A stretch of 64,000 nt of DNA, taken from positions 1 through 64,000 of the forward strand of contig VCMS01000094.1 in NCBI GenBank assembly GCA_022539475.1, written 5' to 3'. How positions within the stretch are numbered: position 1 is the stretch's first letter; every line of letters starts with the position of its first letter. The position numbers and the translations under genes were made by a program. Positions 10,398-21,811 of this stretch are shown here, one piece after another. Source of the stretch: Gracilaria domingensis. Lineage: Eukaryota; Rhodophyta; Florideophyceae; Gracilariales; Gracilariaceae. The notes below the pieces were generated by a model, which saw only the letters and a program-made list of their open reading frames with translations, was not told the DNA's origin and made no database searches.

Positions 10398-13300
10398 GTA
10401 TTCTCTGCAAGATCCAATTGCGCAAGATTCACTCGGTCGCACGCTCGACCGACGTGATTACCCCCCCGACACCAACAAGGAGGAGGTGATTCTAGAACGG
10501 ATCTCTCATCTCCCAAGGGATAGACGGGTGGACCTCCTCGCTGTTCTGGATAACTTGAATGTCATAGCATGGTCCTTGTATGATCTTAGGCCCTCTGACG
10601 TGCCGGTAACGCACAGGTTTGACCTCAGTGTCCGGACCCCAATTCATTCGAAGGTCCGAAGGCTACCCCCAAAGCATGACGACGTTGTTCGGAAAGAGGT
10701 TGACAAAATGTTGTCCGCCGGGATCATCAAGCCGTCCACCTCTCCTTGGTCCTTCCCAGTTGTCATCGCACATAAGAAGGATGGAAAGCCCCGATTCTGT
10801 GTCGACTATCGGGGTCTGAACCAGGTCATGACGCCCGACAGGTGGCCCCTACCAAACATGGAACAGATCTTTGACGATTTGGGTGGTTGTTCGTTCTTCA
10901 CGACCCTAGACCTTTTCTCCGGATACTGGCAGGTGCGTATGGCCCCTGACTGCAAAGAAATGACGACTTTTGTTTGTCGTCGGGGAACCTTCCAATTTGA
11001 AGTCATGCCTTTTGGTCTCATGAATGCCCCAGCCACGTTTCAAAGGATGATGGACGCGGTCCTTCATGGGGTGGAGTTTGCTCGCGTCTATATAGACGAC
11101 GTTGTCATCTTCTCGAGAAGCCTGGAAGAACATTTGTACCACCTAACCAGGGTGCTCGAGATCCTTGCAAGTCATGGTCTGAAGATAAAAATATCCAAAT
11201 GTGATTTTGCACAGCCCCGTATCAAACTGCTTGGTCACGTCATCGACAAGGAGGGCACTTCGGTTGATCAAGACAAGATCGACGTCATCCAAAAGGCCCC
11301 CGAACCATCGACGGTAACCGAGCTCCGAAGTTTTCTCGGTCTAGCCAGTTATTATCGAAGGTTCATAAAGGATTTCGCAAATACGTCAGCAGTATTGCAT
11401 GCTGCCACTACAGGGAAGGGAAAGCTGAATTTCACCAATGAGATGAAGACAGCGTTTAATGATCTAAAGGGAAAGTTAGTTTCCCCGCCGGTCTTAGCAT
11501 TTCCCGACTTTGAGAAGCCTTTTAGAGTTGAAACCGATGCTTCTTCAGTCGCGCTTGGTGCCGTTCTGTCACAAAAGAAAGAGGACGGAATGTATCACCC
11601 AATTCAATTTGCCAGTCGCACGCTTAATGCCGCCGAGCGAAAGTATTCTACTTGCGAGAAAGAGGCCCTAGCCGTGGTCTTTGCCTTGAAGAAGTTTCGC
11701 ATGTATCTACTCGGAGGTCTCCCCTTTGAGCTTGTTACGGACCACCAAGCTCTGAAGTATGCATTCCAAAAGAAGGACATTCACGGGCGCCTAGCCCGAT
11801 GGATGGACCTGCTAGCGGAATACGAGTTCGTTATAGTCTATAGATCTGGCGATAAGAATCGGGCTGCCGACTATCTCTCTCGCTTTGCCGTTGGGGATCC
11901 ACCGGAGCCGGATGATGACGTGTCTGTTGTACTGAATGCAACGGACGAGGTCTATGACTTGGAGCCCTTCTGCGCGCACATCAAGTTGTACCTTGCCGCC
12001 TTTTCTTTTCCTGAAGAAGACCCTAAGATCCGCGCTTTGATTAAGAGGAATGCGAAAAAGTTCTTCCTTTGGGGAGGTCTCCTCTATCGCCGTACCAAGA
12101 AAGGATTAAGAATGGTACCCTCTGTAAGCAAGCGCCGTGGCATCCTCTCATCCTTTCATGATGACATAGGACATTGGGACTTGGAGGCTACTAAGGATCT
12201 GGTCCAGTTCCGATTCTGGTGGCCTGGAATGTACCCCGACATCGTTTCATATGTTCGCAGTTGTGATGGGTGTCAGTTCACAACACCCCTGCTTAAGTAC
12301 CGGCCAGGACAAAGAGCCCCATTGACTGGCCTATTTCATACATTCTCTGTGGACTTCGCCGGTCCTCTTCCGGCTACCAAGAATGGCAACCGTTTTGCTC
12401 TGATTGGTGTAGAACACATAACAGGATGGCCTATTGCCGCGGCCTACGGTAATCAGACCTCTACCACCGTCATTCACTTTGTTCGATCTCAGATCGTTTC
12501 CCCGTTTGGTCCCCCGCTGACGATCGTGTCCGACAACTTCAGTTCCTTCAAAGCCAAGGCAGTCGAGGCATACATGGAAAGTAAGAAGATATCCCTCAAG
12601 CCCACCATGGCCTATGCCCCTATGTCTAATGGCCGTGCTGAAAGAATGGTTGGAACCATCAAGAAATCGATTGCCAAGACAATCTTCAATAAGGGACAAG
12701 AATGGGATGAAGCCCTCGAGCAAATACTTTACGGATACAGGAGGCGCCGGCTGGGTGGCGGGTTTTCTCCTTTTGAGCTCATGTATGGCACAGTCCCGCG
12801 GATGAGCTCAGACGACCTACCCCCGCTCATCGTAGATCCAACCCCCACTAATCGTCATCATGAACTACTTGCAAATTCCGCAGGCAGAGCTTCCAGAGTT
12901 CTATCTCAACCCAATCGACAAGACGACCCCAAGTCCGGGCACCGGTTCAACGTCGGTGATGAGGTCTTGGTGATACATGGGAAGGATCTGAATCCCAACG
13001 TGAAATGGCCTGCCTTTCAGTCAAAATTCTACGGACCCTGTAAGGTGGTTAAGGCCAGGCACCCCCGATATGTCCTAGTGTCCCCTCATAATCGCTACAC
13101 TAGAGAAGGGGTCCACGCCCGCCGGCTCAAGCGGTATCATCGCCGACCAGTTCATCTGCAGGACGAGGTGGTAGCCACTATTACGGAAGGCGAAGACACC
13201 CCTGTCCCATATCCCACTCAGATCACTGTAATGCCACTCCGCGTTGACTACAATATCCTCACTGCACCCCACCTCTCGTGTCACTTTATCATTGGAGGGA

Positions 13301-13686
13301 AAAGCATACATTCATGGCTTAGCCCTTTGAACGTCTCTATCCCGGAGGTGGAAAGGGTTACCTGGACGCTGACGCATGCCTCACTCGCCCTGTTCTCAAT
13401 CTCGGGCCCGTTCTTGAGTCGTAGAGGAGGATCTATCTTAAGAACATTATTTCGACGTGTGCACCAGAACTACGGCAGCAATATCGAGCCAGAATTCGCG
13501 GTATATCTTTACCACCATGCAGTCTCCTTGCATGGGCATCTCCCAGAATCGCAATTCTACATACAAGAGACTCAGGACCATATTTCGCACTATGCTCGCA
13601 CAGGAATCGCTCGGATACTCAGCTACACCCCCGACCCAGAGAAGCTAGCAGTACCCTTTCTCTTCCACTACACCACCGAGAATTAG
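10276..13686 (+). CDS. pol of element unit 2
   Basis: Same domain order as the unit 1 copy: reverse transcriptase, RNase H, HHCC zinc region, DDE integrase and C-terminal extension. The open frame is slightly longer at its 5' side than in the sister units and overlaps the end of gag. It looks whole. Confidence 0.92.
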   Translation: MKKNYLRTKSTPRPREMMSIHNPSRDEEVVAEPTCPAQDIEYSLQDPIAQDSLGRTLDRRDYPPDTNKEEVILERISHLPRDRRVDLLAVLDNLNVIAWSLYDLRPSDVPVTHRFDLSVRTPIHSKVRRLPPKHDDVVRKEVDKMLSAGIIKPSTSPWSFPVVIAHKKDGKPRFCVDYRGLNQVMTPDRWPLPNMEQIFDDLGGCSFFTTLDLFSGYWQVRMAPDCKEMTTFVCRRGTFQFEVMPFGLMNAPATFQRMMDAVLHGVEFARVYIDDVVIFSRSLEEHLYHLTRVLEILASHGLKIKISKCDFAQPRIKLLGHVIDKEGTSVDQDKIDVIQKAPEPSTVTELRSFLGLASYYRRFIKDFANTSAVLHAATTGKGKLNFTNEMKTAFNDLKGKLVSPPVLAFPDFEKPFRVETDASSVALGAVLSQKKEDGMYHPIQFASRTLNAAERKYSTCEKEALAVVFALKKFRMYLLGGLPFELVTDHQALKYAFQKKDIHGRLARWMDLLAEYEFVIVYRSGDKNRAADYLSRFAVGDPPEPDDDVSVVLNATDEVYDLEPFCAHIKLYLAAFSFPEEDPKIRALIKRNAKKFFLWGGLLYRRTKKGLRMVPSVSKRRGILSSFHDDIGHWDLEATKDLVQFRFWWPGMYPDIVSYVRSCDGCQFTTPLLKYRPGQRAPLTGLFHTFSVDFAGPLPATKNGNRFALIGVEHITGWPIAAAYGNQTSTTVIHFVRSQIVSPFGPPLTIVSDNFSSFKAKAVEAYMESKKISLKPTMAYAPMSNGRAERMVGTIKKSIAKTIFNKGQEWDEALEQILYGYRRRRLGGGFSPFELMYGTVPRMSSDDLPPLIVDPTPTNRHHELLANSAGRASRVLSQPNRQDDPKSGHRFNVGDEVLVIHGKDLNPNVKWPAFQSKFYGPCKVVKARHPRYVLVSPHNRYTREGVHARRLKRYHRRPVHLQDEVVATITEGEDTPVPYPTQITVMPLRVDYNILTAPHLSCHFIIGGKSIHSWLSPLNVSIPEVERVTWTLTHASLALFSISGPFLSRRGGSILRTLFRRVHQNYGSNIEPEFAVYLYHHAVSLHGHLPESQFYIQETQDHISHYARTGIARILSYTPDPEKLAVPFLFHYTTEN

Positions 13687-15647
13687 CCCAGTACTTACGA
13701 CGCCCGGCGTAGCGTCGTTTGGGTTTGGTGGTGTGTGGCCCGTCAAACGGTACACGGACAGGTGTGCGTGTCTACACTCCTGCGTTGTGCCCAACGCAGC
13801 GGTAATACAGAATATAGTTTAAAAATGCTTTATTATAGTTAATCCTATCTTAGGTTTAGTTAGTTTTCTACGCAGAATCTACCTTGCGTGTGGCCAGGAG
13901 GCGCCGCACTACAAGCAGGGCGACATGAGATTGTCTACTTAAGTGGCAGAGAGCGCTCCAACGCTGACCACCCGACCTCATCGGCTGTCAATTGCCAAAT
14001 TCGTGGTCACCCACAGGAGGCGCCTGCGCTTGCGCAAATACACGTGCATTCCACGCTGTGTACTGCGTTGCGTAGGCGCCCCCTGTGGCGGCATATGCGC
14101 TTAAAGTATCTACCACCTACGCCTCTTATAGGCTAGTACGGTAGATACAACGCATCCATTGGCCAAGCCAACCGTACCGTCGATTCCCGCCTGGAATCGA
14201 CGGTGCGGTTGTGCATAAAAGGGCCGGAGCAGTCGCCTCCGACTCAACTCCGGCCAGACCACTTCCCTTCGACGACCTCCCCCCTCCACCCCCCCACAAC
14301 CTTCCAACCTCTCTCCTTTTCCCTTTGTCGTCCTCAACCTTTCCTCATCCCCTACTTCTCTCTCTACTTCTCCCCTTGGCGGCCTGGTCTCACCGCCCTC
14401 CCTCGCTCACTGCCACTCACACTGACCCTCTGTCTGGGCTCGTCCTGTGTGAGTAGGCAAAGCGTCTGCACCACCCTTCCATTGGGTTAGCCTTGTGCAG
14501 GCGTGACTCTGCCTTTCATTATCCGCTTTGTTTGGCCTTTCTTGTCTCTTTTGTTCCCTTCGTTGGTGTCTTTCGCTGTTGTTGGTCTATCTGCCATTCT
14601 GTCTTGCCCGAACTACCGTTGTTGTTGTCATCTTCGTTTGTTCCCCGTTTCTTGCTGTTTGGCGGCCTTCTGCTGCCTGCATCCGTTCTATTGCTTCCCG
14701 TTTCGGCCTTGGTCCCTGGTTTTGCTGGTTCTTTCGCGTTGCGATTCTGTTCCTCACATAGTGTTGCTTTGCACCTGTTGTTGCTAGACGCACTGTGTGA
14801 TACAGCGTAAGGTTGTCCTTAACCTACGGCCCTGAGGCAATCGTTCAAGAGTAGGTTGTCTACAGCTACTCTTTTGGCATTTTGTGTGACTACTAACGTT
14901 TCGTTTGTTTCACATCAAGTGCCAAGGTCTATCGTTTCATCCAGCGAGTATTCGTCCGTGGTCGATCCGGACGAGCGTATAGAAGAAGTCCCCGATCCCG
15001 TTCCTCAGATAAAGAAGTCGGCTGTTCAGCCTCTTGACGGGCCACGCGAGCGCCACATCTTTCGTGTAGCCCACCAGAAGGAGAAGCGCCGTCGTAACCC
15101 CCCGCCACGTAAGCAAATCCTAAAGCGCTGCCGCGTCTGCGACATTAAGGTTCAGAGTCAACGCCAGCTTGAAGTTCACCAAGCAGGCCGACGCCATCGT
15201 AGAGCCGTACGTCGCGCCAACTACACCGAGCAGGACATCCACTGCGAGGTTTGTGACATCAAGTTCTCCGAAGCTCACGATCTGCGTGTGCACTACAGAA
15301 GCCGTCGCCATCGTGCGACCCTTAGGAAGAAGAACAATACTATCTATTAGAGCACAGGTCTCTCTTTTCATTGTCCAGTTGTGACACATTTCTATTCATA
15401 TCTCATTACATATATTATCCTTGTTTGTTCTTCTTTATCTTCTCGCCTATCGTTTGGTATCCCTCTTCTGTTCTTGTGTTCGTGCTTTGTTGTTTGGCTT
15501 CTGCCGCACTCTATCTACGTAAGCTTATATTTGGCTAGTGCTTCTTCGTCCGATTGGACTGGTACTCTACGAGAGCAAACTTTATTTTCATTGTTTTTGC
15601 CCCCTTTGGCTGTAACCGCCGGCGCCATCACAAAAATGGCGTTTTCA
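13687..15647 (+). repeat. Long LTR between units 2 and 3 (left end not fixed)
   Basis: Second copy of the LTR, nearly identical to the first, ending in CA at 15647 and followed by the primer binding site at 15648. The perfect hairpin, the TATA-like box and the zinc-finger ORF are all kept. As with the first copy, its left end lies somewhere after the pol stop. Confidence 0.8.
14856..15350 (+). CDS. Zinc-finger ORF in the second LTR
   Basis: 164 codons, same protein as the copy at 6732-7226, again without an ATG and with the same TACTAAC/AG signal at its 5' side. It lies upstream of gag of unit 3. Confidence 0.6.
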   Translation: MSTATLLAFCVTTNVSFVSHQVPRSIVSSSEYSSVVDPDERIEEVPDPVPQIKKSAVQPLDGPRERHIFRVAHQKEKRRRNPPPRKQILKRCRVCDIKVQSQRQLEVHQAGRRHRRAVRRANYTEQDIHCEVCDIKFSEAHDLRVHYRSRRHRATLRKKNNTIY

Positions 15648-18614
15648 TGGTACTCTCGCCGAGGTGCCCTTGGCCCCGATACTATGGACACCTCGACGCC
15701 TCTCTTCGACGGATACAATTCCGATGTTCGTCGATTTCTCTTTTTCTTCGAGAACGTTGCCACCCGTGGAAAGCCTGATGAGGAGCGTTCCTCCGAAATC
15801 TTGGGCTTCCTAAGTGGTGACGCCTTCGATCATTATTATAATAATTTCTCTGTAGATGGCGTGCTCACCCCGAACGCGGCCAACTACATATCAGTTAAGA
15901 AGTCCCTGCTCGATCGCTTTGGCGCTGCTGAGGAACCCGAGGAGTATATCCGAGAAGCTGTGACTGCCCGTTTGGACTACGGTGATCTCCTTGGTTCCCT
16001 CCAGCGCATGGACGCTTGCTTCGACAAGGCCGAGTTCAACGCGAAGGCCAAGTTCGGCCTTCTCCGTAAAGCGGTTATGGAGTACGCAGACCTAGCTCAG
16101 TTTGTGATATTCCGCGGAGCAAGCGACTATAAGTCGTTGAAAGACCTCATCAAATCCTTTGTGGCCGGCAAAAAGGCCCTCGGAGCAGGTGGTTCACTGG
16201 CGTTTATGCCTCCTCCGAAGAAAGTGTTACAAAGGAGGCCCGTCGACCCTTCTGATAGGGATCCCACTGCAGACAAGGTGGATCAGCTAGCTAGTCAGCT
16301 TGCAGAACTCACTCTCTTGATGAAGAAGAAGTCAGGACCACCTCCGAAGGCTGATGGAGAGCAAGTTTGTGGCTACTGTCAGAAGCCTGGTCACTTTTCT
16401 ACTCGCTGTCCACAGAATCCGCATCGCGATACGCGTTGTGGGGGTTGTGGAAAGATGGGACATTCCATCGCAACGTGTTGGAAGCGCCATTCGGAAAAGA
16501 AGGTCCGTTTCGATGCCGAAAATCAGAAAGAAATCCCGGAAGTTCCCAGACCCAACCAAGTTTCTGTAGTCACCGAGGATGACGTTCAGGATCGCGAGAC
16601 TGTAGCGATGGCCAAACGAGCCGCTGATGGCGCCCCATTGCCAAAGCAGGCCCGCCTGGAACATCGGGTTGGTGTCAAGGAGCTTCTGAACCCAGCAAGC
16701 GACACCCCATTTCGCTTGATTCGCTCAGCTACGCGTAATCGATCCGGGAAGCCTAAGAAGGCCTCCACAAAGAAGCTCTCTGGTAAGTCAATGCTCCAGG
16801 AGCACGCCGGAAAGTATAACGTAATGGAGGAGCTCGCGAATGCCCCGACCGGGCTCACATTCGGTCAACTCATTCGCGGGGACGCCGATGCGGCCAAGAA
16901 AGATCTGCGTCGAATCATCTCTGGCCGTTCAACGACCAGAAAGGTCAATGCGACCCAGGTCGAGCGTGAAAACTCTCGTCTTAAGGTTGTGCCTATTACA
17001 GTCTATGGGACCATGACCCAAGCCCTCCTGGACTCTGGCGCTGTCCCGAATCTAATGTCAGCAGAACTAGCGGACCATCTGCTACTGACACCGAACCCCA
17101 CTGAAAGGACGATTAAAGTAGCTGATGGCAATGTTGCCCGCATTCGTGGTACTCTAGAGGGCGTTCCTGTAAGGTTCGATGACCTCCGAGTATCCCTCGA
17201 GTTTCTTGTTATCGAGAAGCCCCCCTTCGATGTAATCATCGGGAACCCCACGCTAGAAAAGCTGCATGCCTGTATCGATCTTGGTACACAAGAAGTCACC
17301 ATGAGTTACAACAAGAAGCACGTCGTTATAGGACTCGACTCCGATCGTTCCGGATTAGAAGCATTTGTCCCGTTGTCTGAGACAGATAGCGAAGATTTCA
17401 CGTCAGACTCTGATGCTATCCCGTCTGACTCTGAAGATGAGTCGGAGGACTTTGCTAACCTCCCCCTTCCAAAGCAGCGAACAACTGGTGGCGCCGAAGT
17501 GACCCTAGTGGCAGTAATGGAAAGGGATGGGGACGCAGGATCCCAGGATGGCGAAGAGGAGAACGATGGTGAGGAAGAACCCGCCAATGTGACAGCGCAG
17601 CCCACCCAAGCCGGGCCGTTCGAAGGACCTCAAGTATCTGACCAAGCCCGTCGACCGACTCAGGCTGAAGATTCCAACGGCCCTAACTTCACCTGGCGTA
17701 CCATCGGGACTCAGATCCATCTGGATAGTTTGACCGCGGAGCGTGGGGAGAACCCTCATGCAAATAATGTGCATATTGCCGGACCCGATGGCCCACAAAT
17801 TCCTCCAGAGGGAGAAAGGGTGGCAGTCGGACCAGCACCGCGTCAGCAATCCCAGCTGATCTCCCAGTATGATGATGACGAGGATCGACGATTCGAAGAC
17901 GCGGAGGAAGAAGTGCAGGCAGATCCCCCTGTCGAAGAAAGGTCCGGACCCAATCCCTCCTCCTTCCAGAGCGAGTCTACGGATACCAGCGTACAGCCAG
18001 AAGATGTGAATGTCGTGATTCCTACAAGTATTGCACCCAGAGCTAATAACGCCAGCGAGGACAGTGAAGTCCGGCCTCCTGACGATGGGCCCGTAGGTGA
18101 AAGCCCGGCGGAGTTCCCAGACGGTAGTGACGATGAGGACGACTCCTCACCGGAGGAAGTAGACCTCATTGGCTCACCACTCTACCGCGACTCTGACCTT
18201 ACCATCCCGATCAGAGACGAAGTAGTTCTGCTTCCTTTAGCCGAAGGACAGTCAGTTACTGACTTCTTGGACGTGCGGGTTCAATTGCGACATCCAGTAC
18301 CGTCACCCGCGCGTCCCCCTCATCTAGAAGCACAGAACTTACCGCTCAACCGCGTAGGAATACTGGAGGACGACGACTCCGGCGGTTATGTCATAGCATT
18401 TGAAGAAAAACTACCTCCGGACGAAATCGACGCCCAGACCCCGGGAGATGATGAGCATTCACAAGACCCAAGCCGCGACGAGGAAGTTGTGGCCGAGCCT
18501 ACGTGCCCAGCGCAAGACATTGAGTATTCTCTGCAAGATCCAATTGCGCAAGATTCACTCGGTCGCACGCTCGACCGACGTGATTACCCCCCGACACCAA
18601 CAAGGAGGAGGTGA
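15636..18614 (+). CDS. gag-protease of element unit 3
   Basis: Starts at the first ATG of the leader (15636), inside the LTR end, like the unit 2 copy. It has the same capsid-like region, two CCHC knuckles, aspartic protease and acidic tail. Its 3' end overlaps pol by a few bases in another frame, the arrangement seen also in unit 1. It looks whole. Confidence 0.88.
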   Translation: MAFSWYSRRGALGPDTMDTSTPLFDGYNSDVRRFLFFFENVATRGKPDEERSSEILGFLSGDAFDHYYNNFSVDGVLTPNAANYISVKKSLLDRFGAAEEPEEYIREAVTARLDYGDLLGSLQRMDACFDKAEFNAKAKFGLLRKAVMEYADLAQFVIFRGASDYKSLKDLIKSFVAGKKALGAGGSLAFMPPPKKVLQRRPVDPSDRDPTADKVDQLASQLAELTLLMKKKSGPPPKADGEQVCGYCQKPGHFSTRCPQNPHRDTRCGGCGKMGHSIATCWKRHSEKKVRFDAENQKEIPEVPRPNQVSVVTEDDVQDRETVAMAKRAADGAPLPKQARLEHRVGVKELLNPASDTPFRLIRSATRNRSGKPKKASTKKLSGKSMLQEHAGKYNVMEELANAPTGLTFGQLIRGDADAAKKDLRRIISGRSTTRKVNATQVERENSRLKVVPITVYGTMTQALLDSGAVPNLMSAELADHLLLTPNPTERTIKVADGNVARIRGTLEGVPVRFDDLRVSLEFLVIEKPPFDVIIGNPTLEKLHACIDLGTQEVTMSYNKKHVVIGLDSDRSGLEAFVPLSETDSEDFTSDSDAIPSDSEDESEDFANLPLPKQRTTGGAEVTLVAVMERDGDAGSQDGEEENDGEEEPANVTAQPTQAGPFEGPQVSDQARRPTQAEDSNGPNFTWRTIGTQIHLDSLTAERGENPHANNVHIAGPDGPQIPPEGERVAVGPAPRQQSQLISQYDDDEDRRFEDAEEEVQADPPVEERSGPNPSSFQSESTDTSVQPEDVNVVIPTSIAPRANNASEDSEVRPPDDGPVGESPAEFPDGSDDEDDSSPEEVDLIGSPLYRDSDLTIPIRDEVVLLPLAEGQSVTDFLDVRVQLRHPVPSPARPPHLEAQNLPLNRVGILEDDDSGGYVIAFEEKLPPDEIDAQTPGDDEHSQDPSRDEEVVAEPTCPAQDIEYSLQDPIAQDSLGRTLDRRDYPPTPTRRR

Positions 18615-21600
18615 TTCTAGAACGGATCTCTCATCTCCCAAGGGATAGACGGGTGGACCTCCTCGCTGTTCTGGATAACTTGAATGTCATAGCATGGTCC
18701 TTGTATGATCTTAGGCCCTCTGACGTGCCGGTAACGCACAGGTTTGACCTCAGTGTCCGGACCCCAATTCATTCGAAGGTCCGAAGGCTACCCCCAAAGC
18801 ATGACGACGTTGTTCGGAAAGAGGTTGACAAAATGTTGTCCGCCGGGATCATCAAGCCGTCCACCTCTCCTTGGTCCTTCCCAGTTGTCATCGCACATAA
18901 GAAGGATGGAAAGCCCCGATTCTGTGTCGACTATCGGGGTCTGAACCAGGTCATGACGCCCGACAGGTGGCCCCTACCAAACATGGAACAGATCTTTGAC
19001 GATTTGGGTGGTTGTTCGTTCTTCACGACCCTAGACCTTTTCTCCGGATACTGGCAGGTGCGTATGGCCCCTGACTGCAAAGAAATGACGACTTTTGTTT
19101 GTCGTCGGGGAACCTTCCAATTTGAAGTCATGCCTTTTGGTCTCATGAATGCCCCAGCCACGTTTCAAAGGATGATGGACGCGGTCCTTCATGGGGTGGA
19201 GTTTGCTCGCGTCTATATAGACGACGTTGTCATCTTCTCGAGAAGCCTGGAAGAACATTTGTACCACCTAACCAGGGTGCTCGAGATCCTTGCAAGTCAT
19301 GGTCTGAAGATAAAAATATCCAAATGTGATTTTGCACAGCCCCGTATCAAACTGCTTGGTCACGTCATCGACAAGGAGGGCACTTCGGTTGATCAAGACA
19401 AGATCGACGTCATCCAAAAGGCCCCCGAACCATCGACGGTAACCGAGCTCCGAAGTTTTCTCGGTCTAGCCAGTTATTATCGAAGGTTCATAAAGGATTT
19501 CGCAAATACGTCAGCAGTATTGCATGCTGCCACTACAGGGAAGGGAAAGCTGAATTTCACCAATGAGATGAAGACAGCGTTTAATGATCTAAAGGGAAAG
19601 TTAGTTTCCCCGCCGGTCTTAGCATTTCCCGACTTTGAGAAGCCTTTTAGAGTTGAAACCGATGCTTCTTCAGTCGCGCTTGGTGCCGTTCTGTCACAAA
19701 AGAAAGAGGACGGAATGTATCACCCAATTCAATTTGCCAGTCGCACGCTTAATGCCGCCGAGCGAAAGTATTCTACTTGCGAGAAAGAGGCCCTAGCCGT
19801 GGTCTTTGCCTTGAAGAAGTTTCGCATGTATCTACTCGGAGGTCTCCCCTTTGAGCTTGTTACGGACCACCAAGCTCTGAAGTATGCATTCCAAAAGAAG
19901 GACATTCACGGGCGCCTAGCCCGATGGATGGACCTGCTAGCGGAATACGAGTTCGTTATAGTCTATAGATCTGGCGATAAGAATCGGGCTGCCGACTATC
20001 TCTCTCGCTTTGCCGTTGGGGATCCACCGGAGCCGGATGATGACGTGTCTGTTGTACTGAATGCAACGGACGAGGTCTATGACTTGGAGCCCTTCTGCGC
20101 GCACATCAAGTTGTACCTTGCCGCCTTTTCTTTTCCTGAAGAAGACCCTAAGATCCGCGCTTTGATTAAGAGGAATGCGAAAAAGTTCTTCCTTTGGGGA
20201 GGTCTCCTCTATCGCCGTACCAAGAAAGGATTAAGAATGGTACCCTCTGTAAGCAAGCGCCGTGGCATCCTCTCATCCTTTCATGATGACATAGGACATT
20301 GGGACTTGGAGGCTACTAAGGATCTGGTCCAGTTCCGATTCTGGTGGCCTGGAATGTACCCCGACATCGTTTCATATGTTCGCAGTTGTGATGGGTGTCA
20401 GTTCACAACACCCCTGCTTAAGTACCGGCCAGGACAAAGAGCCCCATTGACTGGCCTATTTCATACATTCTCTGTGGACTTCGCCGGTCCTCTTCCGGCT
20501 ACCAAGAATGGCAACCGTTTTGCTCTGATTGGTGTAGAACACATAACAGGATGGCCTATTGCCGCGGCCTACGGTAATCAGACCTCTACCACCGTCATTC
20601 ACTTTGTTCGATCTCAGATCGTTTCCCCGTTTGGTCCCCCGCTGACGATCGTGTCCGACAACTTCAGTTCCTTCAAAGCCAAGGCAGTCGAGGCATACAT
20701 GGAAAGTAAGAAGATATCCCTCAAGCCCACCATGGCCTATGCCCCTATGTCTAATGGCCGTGCTGAAAGAATGGTTGGAACCATCAAGAAATCGATTGCC
20801 AAGACAATCTTCAATAAGGGACAAGAATGGGATGAAGCCCTCGAGCAAATACTTTACGGATACAGGAGGCGCCGGCTGGGTGGCGGGTTTTCTCCTTTTG
20901 AGCTCATGTATGGCACAGTCCCGCGGATGAGCTCAGACGACCTACCCCCGCTCATCGTAGATCCAACCCCCACTAATCGTCATCATGAACTACTTGCAAA
21001 TTCCGCAGGCAGAGCTTCCAGAGTTCTATCTCAACCCAATCGACAAGACGACCCCAAGTCCGGGCACCGGTTCAACGTCGGTGATGAGGTCTTGGTGATA
21101 CATGGGAAGGCTCTGAATCCCAACGTGAAATGGCCTGCCTTTCAGTCAAAATTCTACGGACCCTGTAAGGTGGTTAAGGCCAGGCACCCCCGATATGTCC
21201 TAGTGTCCCCTCATAATCGCTACACTAGAGAAGGGGTCCACGCCCGCCGGCTCAAGCGGTATCATCGCCGACCAGTTCATCTGCAGGACGAGGTGGTAGC
21301 CACTATTACGGAAGGCGAAGACACCCCTGTCCCATATCCCACTCAGATCACTGTAATGCCACTCCGCGTTGACTACAATATCCTCACTGCACCCCACCTC
21401 TCGTGTCACTTTATCATTGGAGGGAAAAGCATACATTCATGGCTTAGCCCTTTGAACGTCTCTATCCCGGAGGTGGAAAGGGTTACCTGGACGCTGACGC
21501 ATGCCTCACTCGCCCTGTTCTCAATCTCGGGCCCGTTCTTGAGTCGTAGAGGAGGATCTATCTTAAGAACATTATTTCGACGTGTGCACCAGAACTACGG

Positions 21601-21811
21601 CAGCAATATCGAGCCAGAATTCGCGGTATATCTTTACCACCATGCAGTCTCCTTGCATGGGCATCTCCCAGAATCGCAATTCTACATACAAGAGACTCAG
21701 GACCATATTTCGCACTATGCTCGCACAGGAATCGCTCGGATACTCAGCTACACCCCCGACCCAGAGAAGCTAGCAGTACCCTTTCTCTTCCACTACACCA
21801 CCGAGAATTAG
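18611..21811 (+). CDS. pol of element unit 3
   Basis: 1,066 codons with the same RT, RNase H and integrase order and the same start context as unit 1. It looks whole. It is followed by the terminal LTR of the array. Confidence 0.93.
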   Translation: MILERISHLPRDRRVDLLAVLDNLNVIAWSLYDLRPSDVPVTHRFDLSVRTPIHSKVRRLPPKHDDVVRKEVDKMLSAGIIKPSTSPWSFPVVIAHKKDGKPRFCVDYRGLNQVMTPDRWPLPNMEQIFDDLGGCSFFTTLDLFSGYWQVRMAPDCKEMTTFVCRRGTFQFEVMPFGLMNAPATFQRMMDAVLHGVEFARVYIDDVVIFSRSLEEHLYHLTRVLEILASHGLKIKISKCDFAQPRIKLLGHVIDKEGTSVDQDKIDVIQKAPEPSTVTELRSFLGLASYYRRFIKDFANTSAVLHAATTGKGKLNFTNEMKTAFNDLKGKLVSPPVLAFPDFEKPFRVETDASSVALGAVLSQKKEDGMYHPIQFASRTLNAAERKYSTCEKEALAVVFALKKFRMYLLGGLPFELVTDHQALKYAFQKKDIHGRLARWMDLLAEYEFVIVYRSGDKNRAADYLSRFAVGDPPEPDDDVSVVLNATDEVYDLEPFCAHIKLYLAAFSFPEEDPKIRALIKRNAKKFFLWGGLLYRRTKKGLRMVPSVSKRRGILSSFHDDIGHWDLEATKDLVQFRFWWPGMYPDIVSYVRSCDGCQFTTPLLKYRPGQRAPLTGLFHTFSVDFAGPLPATKNGNRFALIGVEHITGWPIAAAYGNQTSTTVIHFVRSQIVSPFGPPLTIVSDNFSSFKAKAVEAYMESKKISLKPTMAYAPMSNGRAERMVGTIKKSIAKTIFNKGQEWDEALEQILYGYRRRRLGGGFSPFELMYGTVPRMSSDDLPPLIVDPTPTNRHHELLANSAGRASRVLSQPNRQDDPKSGHRFNVGDEVLVIHGKALNPNVKWPAFQSKFYGPCKVVKARHPRYVLVSPHNRYTREGVHARRLKRYHRRPVHLQDEVVATITEGEDTPVPYPTQITVMPLRVDYNILTAPHLSCHFIIGGKSIHSWLSPLNVSIPEVERVTWTLTHASLALFSISGPFLSRRGGSILRTLFRRVHQNYGSNIEPEFAVYLYHHAVSLHGHLPESQFYIQETQDHISHYARTGIARILSYTPDPEKLAVPFLFHYTTEN